From the IMG/VR virus record IMGVR_UViG_3300025120_008179, positions 1 to 54,230 of that record: DNA of 54,230 nt; one strand, written 5' to 3'. The DNA comes from a virus. The position numbers and the translations under genes are program-made. The notes beneath the pieces were generated by a model. It made no database searches and had not been told where the DNA came from. It worked only from the letters and a program-made list of their open reading frames with translations. Below are positions 47,248 to 54,230 of the stretch, piece after piece (within the stretch, counting starts at the first letter, position 1; each line of letters starts with the position of its first letter).

Positions 47248-47908
47248 GTTCTAACCATTCTTTTACATGTTGTTTCCATACATCGGCATATTCACAGTTT
47301 CTATAGTTCTCAAACCATGGACCACCATCTGTATAATGTACAATCAAAGCATCTTCTGGTTTTTCATAATAACCAATTAGATGATTCCATTTATGATTTA
47401 ATTTACCAACTTTTTCTGCCCATAACATTCTATGTAGATAAAGTGGTGTTTCTGTATTTACTAATTCTGGTGTAAGATCTGTACATTTTTCATTATTAAA
47501 CAACATAACACTTGACCAGTTTTTTCTTGGATATGCATGTTGCATCTTACCATCCATCTTTGTCATGCTTTTTGGATTATAATCATGCTGTACACAAGAT
47601 AAATCAAACTCACCACATGCTTCTTTAAATATATGTTTTACATCTGCTTGAACTATCATATCACAATCCATAAATAAAGCATATCCATGATAATTCATGA
47701 GTGCTGGACATAAGAATCTTGAAATAGTAAATTCTGTAGAACCTTTCTTATCATCAGCTCTAGTATAAAAACCTTGTTCTCTTAATTCATGTAATTTAAG
47801 TGGTACTACTTCTACATCGGGATTATGTTTAAGTATAGAATGCCTACAAACCTGATAAGCTATATCTTCTCTTGAATCATAACCAATAAAGACTTTAAAA
47901 TCCTGCAT
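47240..47908 (-). CDS. GT-A-like glycosyltransferase (GT8-like)
   Basis: 222 aa. FIGYDSREDIAYQVCRHSI, STEFTISRFLCPALM, ALFMDCDMIV (DxD) and ALIVHYTDGGPWFE match GT8-like phage transferases. It overlaps its neighbours by 8 and 14 nt. The acceptor is unknown; it could decorate virion proteins or host surface glycan. Confidence 0.75.
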   Translation of the reverse strand: MQDFKVFIGYDSREDIAYQVCRHSILKHNPDVEVVPLKLHELREQGFYTRADDKKGSTEFTISRFLCPALMNYHGYALFMDCDMIVQADVKHIFKEACGEFDLSCVQHDYNPKSMTKMDGKMQHAYPRKNWSSVMLFNNEKCTDLTPELVNTETPLYLHRMLWAEKVGKLNHKWNHLIGYYEKPEDALIVHYTDGGPWFENYRNCEYADVWKQHVKEWLELD

Positions 47909-48653
47909 GCTTTCTTTCCTTAGAATAACCTAATTGTTTTCTTGATGGACCTTTTAAATGGTCAAAGTATTCACCTAATGGTCCAACAACGAGTGGATGT
48001 TTAGATGGTGCACCAAAGCCTAAGTCAATTGCTTTAATTTTCTTTGCTTTAATCATGGGAAATGTTGTCTCGTCAAATGCAATACAATCGTGCCAAGCTG
48101 GATATTGAAATATATTATCATCATCATACATAGATCGATATGTCTTACACCATTCTGCGTGGTATTCGTTCTCTGTATCCCATATCATAATACTTGTTTC
48201 AGTATATTTTGCAGGCATTCTGTTTACAAAAGATAAGTATACTTCATCATTTACTAATTTTGCTAATAGATCCTCTTTTATATCTTTCATAGTCACGTTA
48301 TCACCATCAAGATAAATTACATATCTAGTTTTTGGTGAATCTAATTCTTGTAATTGTGCATATACTTTAAAAGCAAATTTACTTGCCTGGTGTGTGATGT
48401 TATTTACATGCACATCATTAACGTGTGGATGCCTGTCTTTATTTCTTTCCATGAATTTTTTATGTTCTGGTATTTCTGCATTGTAATCTAAGAAATGTAC
48501 TCTTTCAGAAGAAAAGTCTGGTGGTGTACCTTCAAAATAAACATATAGATTAATATCTTTAGGCCAATATTTGTCAAAAGCTTCTACAGATTTAGAACCA
48601 TATTGTTTCCAATTGTGTGGACCTAATGTCATTACTACTGAATATTTACTCAT
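47895..48653 (-). CDS. GT-A-like glycosyltransferase-like protein
   Basis: 252 aa. YVIYLDGDNVTMKDI carries a DxD, and HPLVVGPLGEYFDHLKGP ends a conserved C-terminal part I recall in marine phages. The function is inferred from fold-level motifs only. ATGA overlap with the aminotransferase-fold gene. Confidence 0.6.
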   Translation of the reverse strand: MSKYSVVMTLGPHNWKQYGSKSVEAFDKYWPKDINLYVYFEGTPPDFSSERVHFLDYNAEIPEHKKFMERNKDRHPHVNDVHVNNITHQASKFAFKVYAQLQELDSPKTRYVIYLDGDNVTMKDIKEDLLAKLVNDEVYLSFVNRMPAKYTETSIMIWDTENEYHAEWCKTYRSMYDDDNIFQYPAWHDCIAFDETTFPMIKAKKIKAIDLGFGAPSKHPLVVGPLGEYFDHLKGPSRKQLGYSKERKHAGF

Positions 48654-49837
48654 TCCATACCTCCGTCAAGAATTACTGCATTGATAATATTATAAGCATG
48701 ATCTATTTTTTCTCTAATATCTTCTGAATCATTTCCTAAAAAGAATCCTTGATCATGAATAGTATCTGCATTTTCCATAGTACCACTTATCTGATGGTCA
48801 ATATGTTTCATAACTGGATTTCTTAAAAAATTACCTGCTACAATCGGTCTGATCTCTACACCACCTTCTTGTAATGCATCTGTGAATTTTTTTCTACCAA
48901 TTATATGTGGTACTATACATGAGAATCCAAACCACGATGATATACCAATTTCTTTTTGTATGATGATAGGTAAAGTTTCAAACTTCCATTTAAAATACTC
49001 AGCATTCTTTACTCTTTGCTTCATCATTTCAGGCCATTTAGCAAGTTGTACTTGACCAATAGCACCACTCATTTCAAGTGGTCTTACACTATAACCTGGT
49101 AATACAAATCTAAAGCTATCTTCAAATGGATCACCTGTTTTATCATGAATAAAATTCTTATCAGGTAAAGTTCTTAACCATCCATGAGCTCTAAGAGAGT
49201 CAATGTATTGAGCAGTCTCTTCAGAATTAGTAAGTATCATACCACCTTCCATAGTTTGAAGATGATGACTAAAGAAGAATGAATGTGTACCCATAGAACC
49301 ATAAGTACCCATCATTTTACCTTCAAAACTTGAACCAAATGATTCGCAATTATCTTCAAATAAAAGTATACTATAGTTGTCTGCTAGGTCTTTTAATTCA
49401 TCAATCTGTGATGGATTACCAAGTAAGTTTACAGTTAATATTGCCTTGATACCTTCAATTTCCTCGAGTGCCTGAGCAGTCTTTGTAGGACATAAATTAA
49501 GAGTGTATAGATCTACATCTACAAATACAAGTTCTAAACCATACTGTTGTAATGGATAATATGTAGTTGACCAAGATACTGATGGTACAATAACTTTATC
49601 ACCAGCTTTTAAATCATATTCAGGTGAGAATATTGCTGAAGCAATCATAAGTAAATTTGCTGATGAACCACTGTTTACCATTCTTGCATGGTTTACACCC
49701 ATATATCCAGCAAACTCTTCTTCAAACTTAACAACTTCTGGACCCATAGTATAACGGCCATTTCTCATAACTCTATTGATTGCTCCGATTTCTTGGTTAT
49801 TCCAAGTATCGCAGCTTAAAGGATATTTTATTGTCAT
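48650..49837 (-). CDS. ColD/RfbH-like 3-dehydratase (PLP, Lys replaced by His)
   Basis: 395 aa of the DegT/DnrJ/EryC1/StrS fold. [10 protein letters not shown] binds phosphate, [12 protein letters not shown] the PLP ring Asp, and [18 protein letters not shown] shows His191 in place of the Schiff-base Lys. This His is the mark of ColD and RfbH, which remove the C3 hydroxyl of a 4-keto-6-deoxyhexose instead of transaminating it. With the adjacent Gmd it should make GDP-4-keto-3,6-dideoxy-mannose. A reductase to finish colitose or a related sugar is not obvious here. Confidence 0.8.
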   Translation of the reverse strand: MTIKYPLSCDTWNNQEIGAINRVMRNGRYTMGPEVVKFEEEFAGYMGVNHARMVNSGSSANLLMIASAIFSPEYDLKAGDKVIVPSVSWSTTYYPLQQYGLELVFVDVDLYTLNLCPTKTAQALEEIEGIKAILTVNLLGNPSQIDELKDLADNYSILLFEDNCESFGSSFEGKMMGTYGSMGTHSFFFSHHLQTMEGGMILTNSEETAQYIDSLRAHGWLRTLPDKNFIHDKTGDPFEDSFRFVLPGYSVRPLEMSGAIGQVQLAKWPEMMKQRVKNAEYFKWKFETLPIIIQKEIGISSWFGFSCIVPHIIGRKKFTDALQEGGVEIRPIVAGNFLRNPVMKHIDHQISGTMENADTIHDQGFFLGNDSEDIREKIDHAYNIINAVILDGGME

Positions 49838-50859
49838 TTTACTAAATGTTTCATTAATGCTGAATCAATCATATCATTCATAAGTGAATAAAAATCGTGT
49901 TCAAATTCCCAACCTAATTCTTCTTGAGCCTTTGTAGAATCACCATGTAGTAATTGTACTTCAGCTGGTCTATAGAATTCTTCACTACAATCAATCATAA
50001 GTTTATCGCCTGAGTATCCTTTTTCTTCGATACCTTTGCCTACCCATCTTAATGGCATTCCTAATTTTTTAAATACATACTCACAACATTCTCTAACTGA
50101 ATGTATTTCGCCAGTAGCTAATACATAATCTTCAGGTTTATCTTGTTGCATCATTAACCACATACCTTTTACATAATCTTTTGCATGTCCCCAATCTCTT
50201 TGTGCATCTAAATTACCAAGCGTAAGTTTCTTTTGATCACCATAAGATATATCTACTGCACCTTTAACAATCTTTTGTGTCACAAAATCATCACCTCGTT
50301 TAGGTGATTCATGATTGAATAAGATACCATTAGCTGCAAACATACCATACGATTCTCTATAGTTTCTTACAATCCAATAAGCATATAACTTAGCAACACC
50401 ATAAGGCGATCTTGGCCAAAATGGTGTTGTTTCAGTTTGTGGTGTTTCAACTACTTTTCCGTATAGCTCAGATGTTGATGCTTGATAAAATTTACATGTC
50501 TTTTCTAAACCAGCTGATCGTATAGCTTCAAGCATTCTAGTCACGCCTAAACCACCAGTATCTCCAGTGTATTCAGGAATATCAAAAGATATTCTTACAT
50601 GTGACATTGCACCTAAGTTATAAATTTCATCTGGTTGAACCATATTCACAATCTTAACTAAACTTGATGAATCAGTAAGATCACCATAGTGTAGCCAAAA
50701 ATTTTCATGGTCTAATATGTGTTTAATTCTTGTAGTATTATCTGTTGCACCTCTTCTTCTAATAGCATGAACTTCATAACCATTTTCTAATAAAAGATCA
50801 GCAAGATATGGACCATCCTGTCCAGTAATACCCGTAATAATTGCCTTCTTATTTTTCAT
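49834..50859 (-). CDS. gmd: GDP-mannose 4,6-dehydratase
   Basis: 341 aa extended [23 protein letters not shown] (NADP motif), [24 protein letters not shown] and [15 protein letters not shown] (Tyr-x-x-x-Lys) are typical Gmd motifs. It converts GDP-mannose to GDP-4-keto-6-deoxymannose, the substrate of the overlapping ColD-like gene. GDP-mannose must come from the host or partly from the phage cupin. Confidence 0.93.
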   Translation of the reverse strand: MKNKKAIITGITGQDGPYLADLLLENGYEVHAIRRRGATDNTTRIKHILDHENFWLHYGDLTDSSSLVKIVNMVQPDEIYNLGAMSHVRISFDIPEYTGDTGGLGVTRMLEAIRSAGLEKTCKFYQASTSELYGKVVETPQTETTPFWPRSPYGVAKLYAYWIVRNYRESYGMFAANGILFNHESPKRGDDFVTQKIVKGAVDISYGDQKKLTLGNLDAQRDWGHAKDYVKGMWLMMQQDKPEDYVLATGEIHSVRECCEYVFKKLGMPLRWVGKGIEEKGYSGDKLMIDCSEEFYRPAEVQLLHGDSTKAQEELGWEFEHDFYSLMNDMIDSALMKHLVK

Positions 50860-51823
50860 TTTCTATTCCTTTGAGCATATTAGTATAATACCTTAGAACC
50901 TCAATAGTTTTCAGTTCTTCTACACTCCAAGATGTATACGCAAGGTTATATAGCCATTGTTGTCTTTCATTCCAAGCGAATTCATGGAATGCATTTCCTA
51001 TTTTACTTATGTCTGTAAGATACATTGGAGAACCAAATGTTCTTGGACTCATTGCAAATGTAGGTAATCCTTCAAGCACCGCTTCTAGTGCACCTGATGA
51101 GCTGTGAGTTACGACGGCATAAGCACCGTCTAATGATTCAAATAGTGTTCGTCTTGATACTGGACAATTATGTACTTCAAGATTTTCAATACCTTCAATA
51201 CATTTTTCTAATGGTGATCTTGGATCTAATTTTGGATGTGTTCTATAGATAATTTTTCTATCTGTATGTTCTCTTATCTCTTTAAGTGTCTTATTAGCAA
51301 ACTTATAGTATGGTTCTAAATCATCAAACTGCCAACCTGTTTCTGTTTGTGCAAGAAATACAATTGGTCCTGTGACATTATTTTGTGGATCCTTTTCTGT
51401 AAAGTTAAATTGCTTTTTCATAGCATCATATCTTTCAGATGGTAATGGTCTATTCCAAAATACACCTTCACCAGTACATGAATTAAGACCAAGCCTAAAC
51501 ATAAATGTTTCACTACTATTAAGTGAGTTTCTAATGTGTGTTGAGAATGCTGCTGAATCTAGAAAAAAGCATGGTTGTTTTGCAGCTTCAATATTTCTAA
51601 TTAATACCGCTCTTTCAACTTCAAGTTTTCTCTGTGTATATGAACCAAAACAAAATCCTACATCACCTCCTACTGTATTAGTACCTTCATGTTTATATGC
51701 TACAAATTCACCTTTAGAATTATTTGCAGCAGACACTATTGCATCTAAGGCGGATGTGATTGGATTGTGGGCGTTTAGCCTCTTACTCGCTTTAATTGAC
51801 GAGGTATAGCTTACTATTTTCAT
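50849..51823 (-). CDS. GT-B-like glycosyltransferase, paralogue 1 of 3
   Basis: 324 aa. [20 protein letters not shown], a preceding [11 protein letters not shown] and a C-terminal WSVEELK are shared in order with the next two genes and recall capsular-polysaccharide type transferases. It overlaps gmd by 11 nt and probably uses a sugar made in this cluster. Confidence 0.65.
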   Translation of the reverse strand: MKIVSYTSSIKASKRLNAHNPITSALDAIVSAANNSKGEFVAYKHEGTNTVGGDVGFCFGSYTQRKLEVERAVLIRNIEAAKQPCFFLDSAAFSTHIRNSLNSSETFMFRLGLNSCTGEGVFWNRPLPSERYDAMKKQFNFTEKDPQNNVTGPIVFLAQTETGWQFDDLEPYYKFANKTLKEIREHTDRKIIYRTHPKLDPRSPLEKCIEGIENLEVHNCPVSRRTLFESLDGAYAVVTHSSSGALEAVLEGLPTFAMSPRTFGSPMYLTDISKIGNAFHEFAWNERQQWLYNLAYTSWSVEELKTIEVLRYYTNMLKGIENEK

Positions 51824-52598
51824 AACAAATTCCTTCGCGCATTTCTTTAATAGAGTATTGTTTATAAGCTAGATTATAAAATAGCTGTTCTCTATCATAT
51901 AGTTTTATATTATTTATTTGATGTAAAGAGTTGCTACACCAAGCAGATGGTGCAAACTTTTTGTTAGTAGATATTACAGGTACACCGGCTTTCAATGCAT
52001 CAATTGATGTTAATGAACCTTCAGTAATAACACAATAAGCGTTCTCTAAATCTTCTTCAATACTTCTTTTTGGCCGAGCTGCTGGTCCAGATGTACCATT
52101 ACGTCTTGGTTTTAATCTTAATTTTATAGGTCTGTTTGTTTGTTCTGATACATAGTCAACTACTTCTTGTACCCATTGTTCAACTGTCTTACCAGTCATG
52201 TAGTGTGTCATTGTCTGTGAAGATGGACATATTAATATATGTTCACCACTTGTATCCCATGGTTTTACTTCATAATTTTCCCATGCTAAAAATCTATCTG
52301 CAGGTACATTTAATCTTCTATGATCATGTAAACTATTAAAACACCATCTCCAAAATGTATTATCCCAATCTTCATTTTTTGGATTGTATCTACCGTTATA
52401 AGGCATATCACAAAATATGTATGGATCTGATTGCATTATTCTAGGATTTTCACCTATCAATCCCCATAGAACATATTGTTTTGCCATACCATCATTTATG
52501 TTAGCTTTAGGCCAACCTTCCTGTAGTGCAGCAAATATTCTATCCATCTTTGGTGATGGACGTGGTTGTATTAAAGATGTTCTTTCAGTAATCTCCAT
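51792..52598 (-). CDS. GT-B-like glycosyltransferase, paralogue 2 of 3
   Basis: 268 aa from the ATG at 52598, chosen because GGAAGGAG is 4 nt upstream. KLRLKPRRN, CVITEGSLTSIDALKAGVPV and [14 protein letters not shown] align with the flanking genes. It overlaps both. Confidence 0.65.
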   Translation of the reverse strand: MEITERTSLIQPRPSPKMDRIFAALQEGWPKANINDGMAKQYVLWGLIGENPRIMQSDPYIFCDMPYNGRYNPKNEDWDNTFWRWCFNSLHDHRRLNVPADRFLAWENYEVKPWDTSGEHILICPSSQTMTHYMTGKTVEQWVQEVVDYVSEQTNRPIKLRLKPRRNGTSGPAARPKRSIEEDLENAYCVITEGSLTSIDALKAGVPVISTNKKFAPSAWCSNSLHQINNIKLYDREQLFYNLAYKQYSIKEMREGICYENSKLYLVN

Positions 52599-53437
52599 GG
52601 TTCTCCTTCCGCTAGTTCTTCCTCGTACCATTCAGTGTATGCCATTTTTTCACACCAATATTTTCTGTCTGGTTTACTTGGATTATCGATTTGTGTTATT
52701 GAATCTGTACTGACACTGTGTGCAAATGAATCTTCACTCACAAGAACCGGTACACCATTTATAATAGATTCTACTGCTGGTCCTGAAGACCAATTAATAA
52801 CTAAATGTGTTCTTTCTAACAGTGCTGGAAAATCCATTCTGTCTTTATCGTTTATAGATTTAGGTGTAGATATTAATGTGTCTGGATGTTTATAACTTAC
52901 ATAAGTTAAATCAGTAAGGTAATCTCTTGGATGTGGTCTTACAACAATAGGTCTTTTTGAATATCTTTTTATAGCATCAATCCATTGCACTACCCATTTT
53001 TCAGTTGGTGGTAATCCATGCCATTGCATACTATCTTGTCTTTGTGTAGCTATAACTACATAATCAAACATACCAGATTCACGCCAAGGCTTTAATGGTA
53101 TATTGAACTTATCCCATCTTTTAGTATTTTCGTGTGGTGGTTTTGGAAATATTCCTGAATTATTGACTGCATTGATACCTAATCTCCAGGTAATGCCTCT
53201 TCTTAGTTGTCCGACCTCGATGACAACGACTGGTTTTCCTCTAGCTTTGAAATCAGCATAGACGTCTTTGTTAGGCTCCATTCTGCCAGCGAAAAGAATA
53301 CTCCAAATAACAGCAACATCAGCATCCCTGTCATTGTAAACAACAGTGTCGCCAGACTCAGTAATCCCTTTAGCAAGAGCATCGAATATTGGCGGAGAAT
53401 TAAGAGCACCGTACGCTGTAAATAAACTTACCTTCAT
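52571..53437 (-). CDS. GT-B-like glycosyltransferase, paralogue 3 of 3
   Basis: 288 aa. IVVRPHPRDYL, LVINWSSGPAVESIINGVPV and EWYEEELAEGEPW align with paralogues 1 and 2. The N-terminal half (AYGALNSPPIFDALAKGI) is a Rossmann-like start. The ATG has no Shine-Dalgarno, and an extended -10 lies 7 nt upstream, so this cluster may begin with a leaderless mRNA. Confidence 0.65.
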   Translation of the reverse strand: MKVSLFTAYGALNSPPIFDALAKGITESGDTVVYNDRDADVAVIWSILFAGRMEPNKDVYADFKARGKPVVVIEVGQLRRGITWRLGINAVNNSGIFPKPPHENTKRWDKFNIPLKPWRESGMFDYVVIATQRQDSMQWHGLPPTEKWVVQWIDAIKRYSKRPIVVRPHPRDYLTDLTYVSYKHPDTLISTPKSINDKDRMDFPALLERTHLVINWSSGPAVESIINGVPVLVSEDSFAHSVSTDSITQIDNPSKPDRKYWCEKMAYTEWYEEELAEGEPWRLLKEHL

Positions 53438-53444
53438 TAGGTAG

Positions 53445-53453
53445 ATTATACCA
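53445..53453 (-). promoter_or_regulatory. extended -10 (TGG TATAAT), leaderless start of glycan cluster
   Basis: Minus strand TGGTATAAT with 7 nt to the ATG at 53437. TGn before the box gives an extended -10; no clear -35 was found. Confidence 0.55.
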
Positions 53454-53455
53454 CA

Positions 53456-54230
53456 TTAGAACGTTTTTGATAGAAAATCTTCGTAAATTTTTAGTTTGGA
53501 TCTGTCGACTTCTTCGACTTTTTCAGCAGCTTCTTTGACTTCTTCTTTGACTTTGACTTTCATTGTTGACATTCCTCTTGGTGTATTACCATTATCAGCA
53601 CCAGCATTTGAAAATTCTCTCGCCTTATCAGATACTTTATCTAATTTTAGGTTATATTGTCTACCGTTCTTTTTAACCCAGTTAGATGCAAATGATTTTA
53701 AATTACCTTTCAGCGGTTCAAAATCGATTATCTTATCTGGTGTGCTCATGTTTCTACCACTACCATCTTGTCGATTACCAGACGCGATTATCACGTTATT
53801 ACCATCTGTATAGAATAGAATATCACCCATAGCACCATTATCTGTGTTTTTAATGTAAGCTACTACTGGTTTACCTACTTTATGAAATTTCATTGGGTCG
53901 CTAGCATCCTTATTAGATAAACCTTTAAAATTTGATTTTGCTTCTTCTATCGATTTTTCCAATTTATCTTCTGCTAATTTGTGTTGTCTTTTTGCTTTTG
54001 CTAGTTGTGTTTCTAAATCTTTAAGTTCTTTCTTGTTTTTAATCATGATAGTACCACCCATTCCGCCAGTTTTAGTTATCTCTAAACCTTTCTTTGTTCT
54101 ATCGGTGGCAAGCATAAAGGTCTTAATTTTAATATTCTCATCAACTTCTGATTCTTCAGCTTCTTCATTATTAAATTTTTTAAATCTCTGAGCTGCATGA
54201 TCTCTAGCACTTTCTAAATCTTCTGGTTCA
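53456..54230 (-). CDS. hypothetical protein, partial (5' end beyond right edge)
   Basis: The frame is open to the window edge, so the ATG at 54115 is internal. The visible 257 residues begin with a helix (EDLESARDHAAQRFKK), then a basic coiled coil (KNKKELKDLETQLAKAK), a beta-type centre (GKPVVAYIKNTDNGAMGDI, FYTDGNNVIIASGN) and an acidic helix (EEVKEAAEKVEEVD) before KIYEDFLSKTF. It is not recognised; the coiled coil and size suggest a structural or scaffold part, which is only inference. Confidence 0.6.
   Translation of the reverse strand, partial: EPEDLESARDHAAQRFKKFNNEEAEESEVDENIKIKTFMLATDRTKKGLEITKTGGMGGTIMIKNKKELKDLETQLAKAKRQHKLAEDKLEKSIEEAKSNFKGLSNKDASDPMKFHKVGKPVVAYIKNTDNGAMGDILFYTDGNNVIIASGNRQDGSGRNMSTPDKIIDFEPLKGNLKSFASNWVKKNGRQYNLKLDKVSDKAREFSNAGADNGNTPRGMSTMKVKVKEEVKEAAEKVEEVDRSKLKIYEDFLSKTF

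Noticed and set aside
1-54230. CRISPR array, insertion sequence, integrase or attachment site
   Set aside because: No spaced direct repeats, no transposase or integrase motifs and no terminal inverted repeats were seen; the window reads as lytic phage core and accessory genes.

Overview
The window looks like an internal stretch of a T4-like myovirus genome from a marine host. It is AT-rich and almost gapless. Nearly every gene is on the minus strand, and neighbours commonly share ATGA or short out-of-frame overlaps. The T4-type replication set is present by recognisable motifs: sliding clamp gp45, clamp loader gp44 and gp62, RegA, family B polymerase gp43, helicase gp41, primase gp61, RecA-like UvsX, T4-type RNase H and a PseT-like 3'-phosphatase. 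Auxiliary genes (Hsp20, ThyX, class I ribonucleotide reductase fused to glutaredoxin, dCMP deaminase, many 2-oxoglutarate-type oxygenases, sugar genes) are those usual in marine T4-like phages. No photosystem genes were seen, and the low GC would fit a pelagiphage-like virus of an AT-rich alphaproteobacterium. The host assignment is inference only.

Layout. 0-2.8 kb: small accessory genes (SET domain, PD-(D/E)XK nuclease-like, HAD phosphatase, unknowns). 2.9-4.4 kb: a probable lysis cassette (coiled-coil protein, two small membrane proteins, an unknown, a secreted glucosaminidase-like lysin). 4.4-10.6 kb: accessory enzymes (radical SAM, PRTase-like, metallopeptidase, nucleotide-sugar dehydrogenase, 2OG oxygenase, UDG-like, nitroreductase). 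10.6-17.3 kb: two paralogous GT-B-like proteins, a ligase-like KxDG protein, an Ntn hydrolase, a superoxide dismutase-like protein with an altered metal ligand, a nucleotidyltransferase and a probable virion protein. 17.4-22.2 kb: rnh, gene 41, an oxygenase, uvsX, hsp20. 23.3-25.8 kb: the only plus-strand block, with a GIY-YIG-like protein and three hydroxylase-fold proteins. 25.8-29.8 kb: nrdB, nrdA-grx, gene 61. 29.8-39.3 kb: polymerase and clamp cluster in T4 order (45-44-62-regA-43) but interrupted by dCMP deaminase, NUMOD-like, thyX and unknown genes. 39.3-42.3 kb: an IMPDH/GMPR-like protein without the catalytic Cys, a DUF932-type protein, a cupin and small membrane proteins. 42.3-46.3 kb: two paralogous TauD-like oxygenases, a complete beta-ketoacyl synthase and a ketoreductase-like SDR. 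46.5-53.4 kb: a glycan cluster (three GT-A-like transferases, ColD/RfbH-like dehydratase, GDP-mannose 4,6-dehydratase, three GT-B-like paralogues). The right edge cuts a further minus-strand gene.

How the genes may work together. Core genes build the replisome and the dNTP supply. The right third looks like a surface-chemistry island: Gmd plus the ColD-like enzyme could make GDP-4-keto-3,6-dideoxymannose for the adjacent transferases, and the KAS/SDR/TauD block could make or modify an acyl chain. Two kinds of promoter recur on the minus strand: T4-late-like TATAAATA boxes, and sigma70-like -10 boxes. Several of the latter lie only 6-9 nt before an ATG that has no Shine-Dalgarno, so leaderless mRNAs are predicted, including for DNA polymerase.
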